Shown here piece by piece: positions 26,582 to 38,819 of a stretch of 64,000 nucleotides of DNA (its first letter is position 1; each line of letters begins with the position of its first letter). Where the stretch lies: positions 113,036 through 177,035 of the forward strand of contig NZ_LNYR01000048.1 of assembly GCF_001467955.1 (NCBI RefSeq), given 5' to 3'. The DNA comes from Legionella quateirensis (GTDB lineage: Bacteria > Pseudomonadota > Gammaproteobacteria > Legionellales > Legionellaceae). Made by a program: the position numbers and the translations under genes. The notes beneath the pieces are model-generated. The model did not search any database. It saw nothing but the letters and a program-made list of their open reading frames with translations, and was not told where the DNA came from.

Positions 26582-27754
26582 CTAGACTACAGCCAATAAT
26601 ACCGCGGTAAGATAATTACCTTCAGGAAAAGAAGCCAGAGTCGGATGGCAACTCGCCGGTCCATAGACTCCGAGAATTCGAACCTGTTTGCCTACAACTC
26701 CAGCTTGTCCACAGACCAAAGCACAAAACTCCTGGGATGAAAGTGCTGAGGAACAGTTGCAGGTCATCAAAAGCGAACCTGTTTTCATATGCTTAAACAC
26801 TTCCCTGTGCAGAAAACGATAATAATTTTTTGCTTTTTGCACATGCTGTTGTGAAGGGACTAATTTAGGGGGATCCAGGACAACAATGTCATATTCCCCG
26901 GCCTTTATGAGATAATCACGCGCATCAGCCTCAATAAAATCAATAGTGGTTAAGTCATTTAACCTGGCATTGTTTTTCGCCTGATGTATTGCCTGTGCTG
27001 AACTGTCAACAGCTGTTACACGTGAAGCCCCTGCTTTGGCCGCATGCAATGCAAAACCACCCGTATAGGTATAAAGATCCAGGAGAGATTTACCTTTGGA
27101 TAACTCAGCTATTCGCTTATGATTTTCTCTTTGGTCAATAAATAAGCCGGTTTTTTGTGCATGAGCAAATTCAACCTGAAATTTAACCCCCTCTTCCAAA
27201 ACTTCTGCTGTCTGCTTGATGTCCCGAGTTTCTACGTTCTTCCAACCATCCTGCGCTAATGGTTTGCTTTGCGAAATCCAAATCAATTGATCTTCTGGAA
27301 CTAGTTCATGAAGCGCTTGAGAAATAAGTTCTTTATTCAATTCAACCCAATACGCAGAACTGGAAATCACACAGATCTGATTGAATCTGTCAATGGTCAG
27401 TCCGGAAAGTCCATCAGCCTCACTGTTGAATAATCTATACGCTGTTGTCTGTTCACCGGGTAAATTTAAACTCTGTCTCACTCGCTGAGCCTGGTGGAGT
27501 CTGTGAGTAATTATTGATTTATAATTGCTTTGATCGAATGGCTCATTTGCTAATGCTAAAACTCGAACCCGATATAAGGAATGTTCATTATAGACGCCAA
27601 CACCAATATACTCTCCTTCCGCGCCATAGATCTGCACTAAATGCCCTGTAACCAGTTTACCGCTATTTCGGGCAATGGCTTTGGGAAAAATCCAGGGATG
27701 CCCTCTTAATACTGTATTTTGTTTTGCTCCCACTAAAAAAATTTTAGCACTCAT
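26582..27754 (-). CDS. rlmI: 23S rRNA (cytosine-C5) methyltransferase RlmI-like
   Basis: 390 residues. The N-terminal PUA domain (1-75) begins NTVLRGHPWIFPKAIARN. A linker with SEADGLSGLTIDRF and the SAM-binding Rossmann domain follow (KTGLFIDQRENHKRI, LLDLYTYTGGFALHAAKAGA, VVLDPPKLVPS). The catalytic cysteine motif is TCNCSS. RlmI methylates C1962 of 23S rRNA in E. coli. The neighbouring gene is divergent. Confidence 0.93.
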   Translation of the reverse strand: MSAKIFLVGAKQNTVLRGHPWIFPKAIARNSGKLVTGHLVQIYGAEGEYIGVGVYNEHSLYRVRVLALANEPFDQSNYKSIITHRLHQAQRVRQSLNLPGEQTTAYRLFNSEADGLSGLTIDRFNQICVISSSAYWVELNKELISQALHELVPEDQLIWISQSKPLAQDGWKNVETRDIKQTAEVLEEGVKFQVEFAHAQKTGLFIDQRENHKRIAELSKGKSLLDLYTYTGGFALHAAKAGASRVTAVDSSAQAIHQAKNNARLNDLTTIDFIEADARDYLIKAGEYDIVVLDPPKLVPSQQHVQKAKNYYRFLHREVFKHMKTGSLLMTCNCSSALSSQEFCALVCGQAGVVGKQVRILGVYGPASCHPTLASFPEGNYLTAVLLAVV

Positions 27755-27830
27755 TTCTATTTCCCACAGACCAAAAGTCGGCTAATCTACACTATTGAAT
27801 GATATTTCTGCAATGGAGAGAAGGACAATT

Positions 27831-28793
27831 ATGCTGCAATCTATAAAAACGATATTCATTATTCTATGTTTATCACTTTTTAGTTCTTTAACATCCGCAG
27901 ATCCCTGGTTTACAGGACCCTTACTCGCCCCCGCCGGACATACCATTCCTAAAGGACATTCCAACTTTGAAGTTTATGGTATCGATGTCTTTACTGATGG
28001 AGCCTATAATGCAGCAGGCAACGTCATACGTACTCCTCTATTCAGATCGTTTATTATTAATCCTATACTGACACATGGCTTTACTGACTGGCTGGACTTT
28101 CAAATCACCGTTCCTTATGTGTTCAACTCAACACGTGGTGTCAGCTCCAACCGATTGACTGATGTTTCTGTTGCAGCTGGGTTTCAATTATTTGAACAAA
28201 AAGGTGCCCTTAATCGTATGGACGTTCGTGTTTTACTGCAAGAAACCCTCCCTACCGGACGATATGATCACCTGAATCCTCAGTTAGCGGGAACTGATGC
28301 AACGGGTCTTGGAGCTTACCAGACTCAATTGGGTATAAACCTGCAATACCTGCTCCCTGTATTTAATACTCATTATTTACGAACCAGACTCATTATTTCC
28401 CGCATATTCGGAAGCACTGTATGGGTTGATGGGCTTAGCAGCTATGGCGGAACAAACAATACCCATGGCAGAATCAGATTAGGCGCAGAAAATGATTATG
28501 ATTTGGCATTTGAGTATACATTAACACAGCACTGGGTTGCTGTTATGGAAGGATACATTTCAAACGGGCAAAATACCCGCTTTAATGGTATCCTCGATAT
28601 TGGCAACGTGGGAAGTCCACCTACCAATATCAGTATCGGTAATGGTGCATTTAAAGAAAAGGCTCTTGCACCAGCATTGGAATATAACTTTAATTCTAAA
28701 GTGGGTATTATTGGCGGTGTCTGGTTTCCAGTCAGTGGGAAAAACACATCCCACTATCTAACCTATATGTTAGCACTTAATGCATTTTGGTAA
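27831..28793 (+). CDS. Predicted outer-membrane beta-barrel protein
   Basis: 320 residues from ATG 27831, which has AAGGA five bases upstream; a longer in-frame reading from 27795 would spoil the signal peptide. Residues 1-22 are a signal peptide ending SSLTSA-DP. The mature part alternates polar and aromatic residues, as in a barrel (DWLDFQITVPYVF, YQTQLGINLQYLLPVF, WVAVMEGYISNG), and ends in an aromatic residue (NAFW), as outer-membrane proteins do. It resembles the transporter/MetA-pathway barrel family, but the substrate is unknown. kup follows 21 bases downstream. Confidence 0.75.
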   Translation: MLQSIKTIFIILCLSLFSSLTSADPWFTGPLLAPAGHTIPKGHSNFEVYGIDVFTDGAYNAAGNVIRTPLFRSFIINPILTHGFTDWLDFQITVPYVFNSTRGVSSNRLTDVSVAAGFQLFEQKGALNRMDVRVLLQETLPTGRYDHLNPQLAGTDATGLGAYQTQLGINLQYLLPVFNTHYLRTRLIISRIFGSTVWVDGLSSYGGTNNTHGRIRLGAENDYDLAFEYTLTQHWVAVMEGYISNGQNTRFNGILDIGNVGSPPTNISIGNGAFKEKALAPALEYNFNSKVGIIGGVWFPVSGKNTSHYLTYMLALNAFW

Positions 28794-28814
28794 TAAATAA
28801 AGGCATGCACTACC

Positions 28815-30692
28815 ATGGAAAAAAAAAATAAATTCTCATACGGACTAACGCTAGGTGCCTTGGGTGTTGTATACGGCGATATCGGCACCAGTCCTTTATA
28901 TGCTTTAAAAGTTACCTTATCCAATCTGCCCATAACCCAGGCCGCAGTGCTGGGCGTTTTATCACTAATATTCTGGTGTCTAATAATCATTATTTCATAC
29001 AAATATCTGATTATTGTATTTCGTGCAGATAACGATGGAGAAGGAGGCATTCTTGCCCTCCTGGCGTTAATGAAACATAAAAGCACAAAATATGAACCAT
29101 TATTCTATATTGTAGCCATATTCGGGGCGGGGCTTTTATTAGGTGATGGCATGCTTACCCCAGCCATATCAGTTATCAGTGCGGTTGAAGGTCTGGGTAC
29201 CTTATCGCATACCTTCACACCTTTTATTCTGCCAACAGCCTGCATCATACTTATCTTTCTTTTTATGATTCAATCTCGGGGTACAGAAAGTATAGGCTAT
29301 CTCTTTGGCCCCTTCATTATGGTCTGGTTTCTTACTATAGCCATACTGGGTGTCATTCAAATCATCAAACTGCCACTAGTGCTTCAAGCTATAAATCCCT
29401 ATTATGGTATTTCTTTTTTATATCATGAAGGCTTAAGAGGCTACCTGTTATTAGGCGGTATTTTCCTGGTTATGACTGGAGGAGAAGCTCTTTTTGCCGA
29501 TATTGGTCATTTTGGTAAAAAACCGATAAGAGCCAGTTGGTTTTTTGTAGTACTACCCTGTCTGCTGCTTAATTATTTTGGTCAGGGCGCCAACCTATTA
29601 TCCCATCCGGAGTCCATTAGTAACCCCTTCTATATGATAGCTCCGAGCTGGTTTTATTTACCATTAATCATCATTGCCACCTTCGCTACCATCATTGCTT
29701 CGCAAGCGGTAATTTCAGCAACGTTTTCTTTAACCAAACAGGCTGTATTATTAAGCTTATGTCCACGAATACCCATCATCCAAACGTCCAGAAAACATTC
29801 AGGTCAAATTTACGTACCACAAATCAATTTTATACTGTTTGTAGGTACCCTGTTTTTTGCTCTAACATTCAGGACATCAGACAATCTGGCACATGCCTAC
29901 GGTATTGCCGTCAATATTGACATGCTACTGGTCGATGCGATGGTAGCTTATGCAGCCATATCAATTTGGGATTGGTCTAAATTTAAAATTGCATTAATTT
30001 TTGGCTTATTCATTGCGATAGACTTCGCATTTTTAGGCGCTAATTTCCATAAATTCTTTACTGGCGGCTGGGTCCCTGTCATATTTGCCTTATTCATCGC
30101 CTTTATCATGTACACATGGAAGTATGGATTAGAATATTTAAGAAACAATTTCTATTTGAATAAAGAAGATATTTCAAAAATATTAAAACAACTGCAATAT
30201 AAAAGCCTGAACCAGCTTCCGGGCGTAACCGCAATTTTCATCACTGATGTTTATGATAAAAGCGGAGGAAGTTTTCTTCACTTTTTAAAACTCAGCAGAT
30301 CAGTTCCCGAAAACGTGCTTATAGTTAATTATGTAGTAGAGAATATTCCTTACGTGCATTACAGCGAACGCTACGAAATTGCCTGCCTTGATGAACGGGT
30401 TTGTAAACTGACCTTGCATTATGGTTTTATGGAAACTATTTCGCTGCCAAGAGCTTTAGAAAAAGCCAGCGAAAAACATCTTTTGCCTTTCAAATTAAAT
30501 ATTGATCATGCAACTTATATGGTTGAAATACCTAATGTTATGGCTTCAAAAGCCAAGAAATCATTAGCATTCTACTCTCAGGAGCGGTTATTTTCCTTCT
30601 TAATGCGCAATTATTCGGCGAATTTGAATATTGAATTTTTTAAATTGCCCTACAACAGAACCATTGCTATCGGTACTTACTGTATTCTATAA
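28815..30692 (+). CDS. kup: Low-affinity K+ transporter Kup
   Basis: A 625-residue Kup/HAK/KT potassium symporter with about 12 membrane segments and a C-terminal cytoplasmic domain (from about 445). The N-terminal signature GVVYGDIGTSPLYALK and the following ADNDGEGGILALLAL are diagnostic. Also visible are LLGDGMLTPAISVISAVEG and the conserved TGGEALFADIGHFG. It lies 21 bases after the barrel protein with only a poor binding site, so co-transcription is likely. It is a K+/H+ symporter of the inner membrane. Confidence 0.97.
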   Translation: MEKKNKFSYGLTLGALGVVYGDIGTSPLYALKVTLSNLPITQAAVLGVLSLIFWCLIIIISYKYLIIVFRADNDGEGGILALLALMKHKSTKYEPLFYIVAIFGAGLLLGDGMLTPAISVISAVEGLGTLSHTFTPFILPTACIILIFLFMIQSRGTESIGYLFGPFIMVWFLTIAILGVIQIIKLPLVLQAINPYYGISFLYHEGLRGYLLLGGIFLVMTGGEALFADIGHFGKKPIRASWFFVVLPCLLLNYFGQGANLLSHPESISNPFYMIAPSWFYLPLIIIATFATIIASQAVISATFSLTKQAVLLSLCPRIPIIQTSRKHSGQIYVPQINFILFVGTLFFALTFRTSDNLAHAYGIAVNIDMLLVDAMVAYAAISIWDWSKFKIALIFGLFIAIDFAFLGANFHKFFTGGWVPVIFALFIAFIMYTWKYGLEYLRNNFYLNKEDISKILKQLQYKSLNQLPGVTAIFITDVYDKSGGSFLHFLKLSRSVPENVLIVNYVVENIPYVHYSERYEIACLDERVCKLTLHYGFMETISLPRALEKASEKHLLPFKLNIDHATYMVEIPNVMASKAKKSLAFYSQERLFSFLMRNYSANLNIEFFKLPYNRTIAIGTYCIL

Positions 30693-30698
30693 AGAGAT

Positions 30699-30737
30699 CA
30701 GTTCAGGTTGATTTAAAGGCAGATCAACCATGAACTG
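30699..30737 (+). terminator. Hairpin downstream of kup
   Basis: CAGTTCAGGTTGAT pairs with ATCAACCATGAACTG with one bulged base and a 10-base loop, starting six bases after the kup stop. Only a short T-containing stretch follows (GGTCTTTG), so it is a plausible but imperfect terminator. Confidence 0.45.
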
Positions 30738-30869
30738 TGGTCTTTGAAGCTGATTAATCTTTCTTATCTGCCATCAGACACGTTCATAAATGCATCGCAT
30801 TAATCAGGATTCTGATCGCAGCATGCAGTATTTCATGGTAAAATTTCTAATTTATTTAAAGGATAAAAC

Positions 30870-31811
30870 ATGTGGTTCAATAATGCTCTTATATATCAAT
30901 ACGAATTGGATGAAGCATGTGATTTAAATGCTTCTTTAGCTGAAGAAATTCTTAAACCATGTCCTCCACATGCACGATTTATATACGGATGGCTTCCTGC
31001 CTTTGCTGATGAAATGGTTCATGAAGTTGCTGGTAGTGCCCTGATTTGCATGGGCAAAGAAGAGCGTATATTACCTCGTGGGGTAATTAACAAAATGCTT
31101 GAAGAAAGAATCCAGACGATTGAAACACAACATGGCCGTAGCGTGAAACGAGCTGAAAAGGCTCAAATTGCAGAAGACCTGGAGTTCGAATTACTACCCA
31201 AGTCATTTTGCGTCCAAAAAAGACTGCCTGCAATTCTTGATACTGTCAGTAAACGCATCATCATCAATGCATCAAGCAACAATCAGGCCTCTCAACTTAC
31301 ATCACTTTTGAGAAAATCTGTTGCAGGAATTACTATAGAACCGCTTACTCATACAGAAAATCTGGCAGTTCGATTTGCCGAGTGGATTCATTCTCCCGAA
31401 ACCTTACCTACGGATTTCCAGTTAGCATCTGACTGTTTGCTGTTTTCTCTTGATGATGAAAAAAAACGAGTACATTGTAAAGGATATGAATTACCTGCTG
31501 AGGAAATTTTAACTCTGCTCTCTCAGGGAATGGCTACTGCTGAAATTTCATTAATCTGGAAAGAACGAATTCAATTCACGCTAACTCATGATTTTACATT
31601 TAAAAAATTGAAAAGCCTGGACTATCTGCTCGATGATTTTAATGAAATCAGGGGACTAGACGAAGAATACCAACGCCAGGACGCTGCTTTAACCTTATTA
31701 GGTGGTGAATTAAGGGAACTGACTAATGATCTTCTAAAAGCATTGCTTCCCACTTCTGCAGCCTCAGATTCATTAAACTCTGAAGAGATTCCAGAAGAAG
31801 CTTTGGTTTAA
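30870..31811 (+). CDS. rdgC: Recombination-associated protein RdgC
   Basis: 313 residues, colinear with RdgC throughout: WFNNALIYQYEL at the start, HARFIYGWLPAF, LPRGVINKMLEERI, the central ALICMGKEERILP, and C-terminal DYLLDDFNEIRGLDEEYQRQDAALTLLGGELREL. RdgC is a ring-shaped dimer that binds duplex DNA without sequence preference and limits RecA. AAAGGAT lies six bases before the ATG. It is convergent with bamD; 31851-31890 contains an imperfect GC-rich hairpin (CCGGGTTC/GAGCCCGG). Confidence 0.95.
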   Translation: MWFNNALIYQYELDEACDLNASLAEEILKPCPPHARFIYGWLPAFADEMVHEVAGSALICMGKEERILPRGVINKMLEERIQTIETQHGRSVKRAEKAQIAEDLEFELLPKSFCVQKRLPAILDTVSKRIIINASSNNQASQLTSLLRKSVAGITIEPLTHTENLAVRFAEWIHSPETLPTDFQLASDCLLFSLDDEKKRVHCKGYELPAEEILTLLSQGMATAEISLIWKERIQFTLTHDFTFKKLKSLDYLLDDFNEIRGLDEEYQRQDAALTLLGGELRELTNDLLKALLPTSAASDSLNSEEIPEEALV

Positions 31812-31944
31812 TCAAAACATGCAATTTGGCTTTTTCTCTATCAATTCAATATTCAAATCTACCGGGTTCCAGCAGCGCTAGAGCCCGGGTTAACTCTATT
31901 ATCAGAAATTTAGAGGAGATGCATTACTCTCCCCTCGAATACAA

Positions 31945-32718
31945 TTAAGAAGCAACACGTACCATATTGGACGTGTGATAGGTAGCTTGATAAACAGCCA
32001 TTGCATCTTCTGCGGCCTTCTTAAGTCCTAAAGCCATGTTGGCATCATACATTACCACCAGTGCTTGTTGAGCACTTGGAGCCTGTGGATAGGTTTTTAC
32101 CAAATAATTGGCTCGTTCTATAGCTGCGACATACAGTTTACGTTTGAAATAATACTGTGAAACATCGAGTTCATGTTGAGCAAACATATTACGCAAATAA
32201 ATCATACGCTGTAAGGCGTTTGCTTTGTATTTACTGTTTGGGAACTTTTGGATTAAGGTCGCAAAATCAAGGAAAGCCTGGGTCTGAGTACCGGGATCAC
32301 GCCATGATTCATCCATGGGGAATACTTTAGCAAAAACACCACGAGTTTGTTGAAAATTAGCTAAACCCCGCATGTAATAGGCATAATCAACATTTTTAGC
32401 GCGTGGATAAAGATGAATGAAACGTTCTGCTGTTGCAGCTGCCGATGGATAATCTTCATTCTGATAGTAAGCATAAATTAATTCCATTTGCGATTGCTCA
32501 GTATAATCACTAAAAGGATACATAGATTCCATCGCTTCAAGCTGTTTCGCTGCCGTCGCATATTCTTGTTTGCGTAAAGATTTTTGTGATGCAGCATAAA
32601 GCTGTTTCGCTGTCATCCCCTTATATGGATTTTTTTCTTCGTCATCCTGATTCCATTTGGCACAAGAGGACAAAGCAATAACAAGACCAACCAGGAACAC
32701 AATTTGAATTCGTTTCAT
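31945..32718 (-). CDS. bamD: Outer-membrane assembly lipoprotein BamD
   Basis: 257 residues with a lipoprotein signal peptide (lipobox LSSC, Cys about 19) and five TPR-like repeats. Characteristic stretches are LYAASQKSLRKQEYATAAKQLEAMESMYPFSDYTEQSQMELIYAYY, FIHLYPRAKNVDYAYYMRGLANF and DTQTQAF-like FLDFATLIQKFPNSKY. BamD is the essential lipoprotein partner of BamA for inserting beta-barrels in the outer membrane. Length and motif order are normal. Confidence 0.95.
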   Translation of the reverse strand: MKRIQIVFLVGLVIALSSCAKWNQDDEEKNPYKGMTAKQLYAASQKSLRKQEYATAAKQLEAMESMYPFSDYTEQSQMELIYAYYQNEDYPSAAATAERFIHLYPRAKNVDYAYYMRGLANFQQTRGVFAKVFPMDESWRDPGTQTQAFLDFATLIQKFPNSKYKANALQRMIYLRNMFAQHELDVSQYYFKRKLYVAAIERANYLVKTYPQAPSAQQALVVMYDANMALGLKKAAEDAMAVYQATYHTSNMVRVAS

Positions 32719-32908
32719 AAACTACACCTATATTTTGTATCTGTTGCACTATCCAACAGCGACAGGAAAATTTGGGACATTATACCTAGGACACACTAAT
32801 TTGCGAACACTCTCTCGCTGATTCTTTAATTTAAATAACATGAACATAGAACAGAAGTACTGTATTCGCTCCAATTAGTTCAAGTACAACAAAAATTTCA
32901 AAAACCAT

Positions 32909-32937
32909 TTGCAAAACATCAGGCGTTACGATAGTAT
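32909..32937 (+). promoter_or_regulatory. Promoter of tRNA-Ser
   Basis: TTGCAA (32909-32914) and TAGTAT (32932-32937) are separated by 17 bases and sit 11 bases before the mature tRNA 5' end, a good sigma-70 arrangement. Confidence 0.6.
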
Positions 32938-32948
32938 TCTCGGCTGTC

Positions 32949-33036
32949 GGAGAGATGGCAGAGCGGTCGAATGCGGCGGTCTTGAAAACCGTTGAAGGGC
33001 AACCTTCCCAGGGTTCGAATCCCTGTCTCTCCGCCA
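32949..33036 (+). tRNA. tRNA-Ser (UGA)
   Basis: An 88-base cloverleaf with CCA encoded. The acceptor stem GGAGAGA pairs with TCTCTCC, followed by discriminator G and CCA. The anticodon loop CTTGAAA carries TGA at 32983-32985. A long variable arm (TGAAGGGCAACCTTCCC region) and the T-loop GGTTCGAATCC mark a class-II serine tRNA. Confidence 0.97.
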
Positions 33037-33275
33037 AATCTTACTCGTAATCACTTAAAATAAAATTATTTCTTCATATATATCTTCGAATAACTATCCT
33101 TAGATCTTCATCAATAATATCACTCTGCAAATAAACCCAATTTTCGTTCATTGAATATCATATCCCCACAGCTGTTTGTGAGGATAATTCAGGGACAAAC
33201 CGAGGCAGGTGACCGGTCTAAACCAATTGTCACCAGCCCCTGTTCATTACAAATTTATCAGTACTATTGATTTAT

Positions 33276-34736
33276 TTAAAAATTACGGACACACCTTACT
33301 CTATTAAGAAGCCCTTTACTAATAGCTCCTTGGCTTCCCGTATTAAAGAGTTGACGCCAGGCTCTGGCGGGATCAGTTGCATACTCGGTAGAACTCCAAT
33401 ATCCATCGGTAAAAAAACCACCAATATCACCACGATTGGTATAGAGACAGTTTAATTGAGCTTTGGCAGGTAGGAACCAATCAGAATAACAAATATTCCC
33501 TGCCAGACAAGGACTATTACCTTGAGAGTCAATTGAATAATCATAACACGATCTTGCAGCATAACTGCCAGCACCTAGAGTCGCTATAATAAGGTCCGTA
33601 TTGATTTTACCATCTGTATCACCAGACGCATTGGTTGCAGCAAATGTTCCCCATTTAATACTCGAACTAATATCTGAAGTAGTCGCGATCAGATTTTGCG
33701 TTCCTCCATTAGCGCATGCAATGATACCACCACTAGACGCTTGTCCTGGTATGGGGGTTACATAGGAGTACCCATTAATCAGCGTAGCCCCACCTGCCGG
33801 AGTATCAATAACAACATCCACATCCCCCGCAATGTGCGCCGGAGTTATTACCGTTACCGATGTAGAATTTATTACCTGTAAATTGGTTGCAGGTGATCCA
33901 CCAAAGGTCACAGCAGTAGCTCCATTCAGTCCGGAACCAGTTAAGGTAACGACTGCTCCGCCTATTGTTGGTCCTGGATTTGGATTAACCAAGGTCAAGG
34001 TACTCCCTGATTCGATTTTTATTGCTGCTGTTAATACATTAGTATTAGTACCTTGAATGCTGAAGTTTGATAATGGCACCACCGTATTTCCAGGTATATA
34101 AGTGATTGTACAACTGCCTCCTGGAGGCACAAGAGCACAGGTATTTCCTGTCTCGATCACATTTCCATCCAATGCAGTACCAGTGAAATTCGATGTAATG
34201 TTGGTGGCTGCAACTTCTGTAGAAGAATTACTAATGATTAACTGGCCTGATGCTCCATTCACCGTTAGGGTCAAAGGAGAACCATTCGCTGCAATAGTTG
34301 CATCAAGTATTGGCGGTGCCTGAGTGATTTGAAGAGTATTCGATTTGTTCGGTTGATAACACTGATTATGGTTATTTCCTTGATTACAAACTACTGGTCC
34401 TTCCATTATTGGTGCATTTAGCTCTGTACCGTTTATCTGCAAGGACAGAATACACGATTCTTTATTATTCAATATAAATGGATTACGACAAATACCGAAG
34501 CCAGTAGTAATTTGACTAATACCGCGAATCGATCGCATTGCTAAGTTATGTCTTTTTTTTGATTGATTGGTTATTCTGTATTGCACCGTTGCGGTACCAT
34601 TAGCTGGTACTGCCATCTTGGTGGCTGTCAACGACTCAAATGTCCAAAGAGGACTGGCCTGGATTGCTGACATCAGTAGTAATAACATTAAACCTGGCAA
34701 TGCTTTATGAATCAATTTAATTCTGTTTCTTCGCAT
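33276..34736 (-). CDS. Secreted protein with TIG/IPT domain and C-terminal DUF1566 (Lcl-C-like) domain
   Basis: 486 residues from ATG 34736 (GGAA seven bases upstream; an earlier ATG at 34787 lacks a site). A signal peptide (LIHKALPGLMLLLLMSAIQA-SP) is followed by Ig-like/choice-of-anchor segments, NLAMRSIRGISQITTGFG and SNSSTEVAATNITSNFTGT. A TIG/IPT domain follows at about 270-345 (PGPTIGGAVVTLTGSGLNGATAVTFGG). The last 120 residues are DUF1566: CSYDWFLPAKAQLNCL-like CYSDWFLPAKAQL, then GYWSSTEY and NRVRCVRNF. DUF1566 is the C-terminal domain of the Legionella adhesin Lcl, but no collagen repeats are present here. Probably surface or extracellular. Confidence 0.8.
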   Translation of the reverse strand: MRRNRIKLIHKALPGLMLLLLMSAIQASPLWTFESLTATKMAVPANGTATVQYRITNQSKKRHNLAMRSIRGISQITTGFGICRNPFILNNKESCILSLQINGTELNAPIMEGPVVCNQGNNHNQCYQPNKSNTLQITQAPPILDATIAANGSPLTLTVNGASGQLIISNSSTEVAATNITSNFTGTALDGNVIETGNTCALVPPGGSCTITYIPGNTVVPLSNFSIQGTNTNVLTAAIKIESGSTLTLVNPNPGPTIGGAVVTLTGSGLNGATAVTFGGSPATNLQVINSTSVTVITPAHIAGDVDVVIDTPAGGATLINGYSYVTPIPGQASSGGIIACANGGTQNLIATTSDISSSIKWGTFAATNASGDTDGKINTDLIIATLGAGSYAARSCYDYSIDSQGNSPCLAGNICYSDWFLPAKAQLNCLYTNRGDIGGFFTDGYWSSTEYATDPARAWRQLFNTGSQGAISKGLLNRVRCVRNF

Positions 34737-35152
34737 GTCTGTTTCCTTACATAAGATAAATTTAAATACAATACTCCTAGCGTGCAAAGGCCAACCCGGG
34801 TCATAAGTTTAAAATTAGAATCAGCTTATTCCGACTCACTTTTATGCTAGTAAGTAATTGATGATTTACACACAACTGTCAGTATTTTGGATTAAACCTT
34901 TTGACTATCGACTTTACCTATATAGATGAATGCAGTGTAGATAATCTTTCTGATGCTCTGGTTAAATCCAGAAATTGGAAATGAAGACTATCCGATCACT
35001 GATGACTAAATGTTGGCGAGTTCTCTGTCTCAACAATCCATTTATTTTTATAAAGTAATGACAACTCATTGTCTGTACTTATATGTAATCAAAAAAAGCT
35101 AGGCATTTCAATAGCTTAGGAAAAAAATGTAACTCATCATTAATTGCATGAA

Positions 35153-35350
35153 TTTCGTCATCCTGAGCATAGCGAAGGATCCTCCAATGCAGGCTCGCTG
35201 CCGCATTCAGAAGATCCCTCACTGGGTTCGGGTTGAGGTTTTTTCCGGTTGATGTTTCCTTCGAGAATTTTGTCATCCTGAATGAAATGAAGGATCTCCA
35301 GATGCAGGCAAACTGCCACGTTCAGGAGATCCCGTAGGTGACAGGATGAA
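35153..35350. repeat. Two copies of the GTCATCCTGAGCGAAGCGAAGGATCT repeat family (degenerate)
   Basis: Copies start at 35153 (TTTCGTCATCCTGAGCATAG) and 35270 (TTGTCATCCTGAATGAAATG). Each contains an inner inverted pair, GGATC(C)TCC / (GGAGATCCC), and an outer pair, GTCATCC / GG(A)TGA(C). They form REP-like hairpins. The rest of the 646-bp gap 34737-35382 is AT-rich and shows nothing else. Confidence 0.8.
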
Positions 35351-35382
35351 TGTATTCAATTATTGAAACTCAAGTTCCAGAA

Positions 35383-37853
<2,471 letters not shown>

Positions 37854-38029
37854 TCAAAATGCCGAATCCACCAAATTGGCGCTAAATTAAATTTGCATGT
37901 AAACGGGATTTAATTCTACCAAAATGAGGATATAAATAACACAAATTTAAGAAAATTATTATCTGGACTTCAAGGTTTGTTGACCTTTACTTTTCATAAA
38001 TGGCTAAAGCACAGATTATCTGGTGTAAC

Positions 38030-38325
38030 ATAAGGAGATCCCTCACTGCGTTCGGGATGACGTTTCCTACAGGAATTTCGTCATCCTGAGCGAAGCGAAG
38101 GATCTCCAAATGCAGGCACAGCACCACATTCAGGAGATTCCTCACTGCGTTCGGGATGACGTGTTCTTTAAGAATTTCGTCATCCTGAGCGAAGTGAAGG
38201 ATCTCCAAATGCAGGCTCAGCACTACGTTCGGGATGACGTTTCCTTCAGGAATTTCGTCATCCTGAGCGAAGCGAAGGATCTCCAAATGCAGGCATGGTG
38301 CTGCGTTTAGAATGACGATGATTTC
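38030..38325. repeat. Cluster of three GTCATCCTGAGCGAAGCGAAGGATCT repeats
   Basis: Units begin with TTTCGTCATCCTGAGCGAAG at 38076, 38175 (GAAGTG variant) and 38253, each followed by GATCTCCAAATGCAGGC. The first two run on to GTTCGGGATGACG; the last is degraded. A partial unit occupies 38033-38063. Outer pairs GTCATCC/GGATGAC and inner pairs GGATCTCC/GGAGAT make hairpins. Three-unit clusters of this type are typical of REP/BIME-like elements. Frames crossing them are not genes. Bases 37842-38029 hold nothing else that I can identify. Confidence 0.88.
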
Positions 38326-38341
38326 TGGACTAATTGAGAAA

Positions 38342-38812
38342 TTACCGTAATTGTTGGCTGATTAAATACATCTCAACCGCACAATCCGCAGCATCTCTTC
38401 CTTTATGTCCATGAGTTCCGCCTAATCGATCCCAAGCCTGCTCATCATTTTCTGTCGTCAAAACACCGAAAATGACTGGAATATCATAATCGAGCATCAC
38501 TCTTTGGCATCCTTGGCTCACCTGTTCACATACATAATCGTAATGACTGGTTTCACCTCGAATCACAGCACCTAGCGCTATAACCGCATCGACTTGCTTA
38601 TTCTTAACTAACAATTGTGCAACAAAAGGTATCTCAACAGCACCAGGTACCTCAACTAAAGTGATGTCAGTTGGTTTAAAACCAAGTTCTGCCAAACGAT
38701 CCAAAGCCCCTGTCTTTAAGGCATTGGTAATCGCCTCATTAAAAGTGCTGACCACTACTGCAATAGGGAATGGACTTTTTATTTCATTACAATGTGCTTT
38801 AATTACTTTCAT
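38342..38812 (-). CDS. ribH: 6,7-dimethyl-8-ribityllumazine synthase
   Basis: 156 residues from ATG 38812, preceded by AGGATAATA whose first bases are the stop codon of ribBA. RibH condenses 5-amino-6-ribitylaminouracil with dihydroxybutanone phosphate. Signatures: VVSTFNEAITNALKTGAL, LVEVPGAVEIPFVAQLL and VIALGAVIRGETSHYDYVCEQV, then PVIFGVLTTENDEQAWDR. It is the last gene of the rib operon. nusB, often next, is absent; a REP-like cluster follows. Confidence 0.97.
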   Translation of the reverse strand: MKVIKAHCNEIKSPFPIAVVVSTFNEAITNALKTGALDRLAELGFKPTDITLVEVPGAVEIPFVAQLLVKNKQVDAVIALGAVIRGETSHYDYVCEQVSQGCQRVMLDYDIPVIFGVLTTENDEQAWDRLGGTHGHKGRDAADCAVEMYLISQQLR

Positions 38813-38819
38813 TATTATC

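Noticed and set aside
32831..33037. Open frame antisense over the tRNA
   Set aside because: It reads the complement of tRNA-Ser; such shadow frames are common at tRNA genes.
35079..35276. 65-codon minus-strand frame
   Set aside because: It is mostly made of the same interspersed repeat and has no binding site.
37987..38310. Open frames on both strands with internally repeated peptides
   Set aside because: The repeated peptides are translations of the three GTCATCCTGAG-family units, not a protein.
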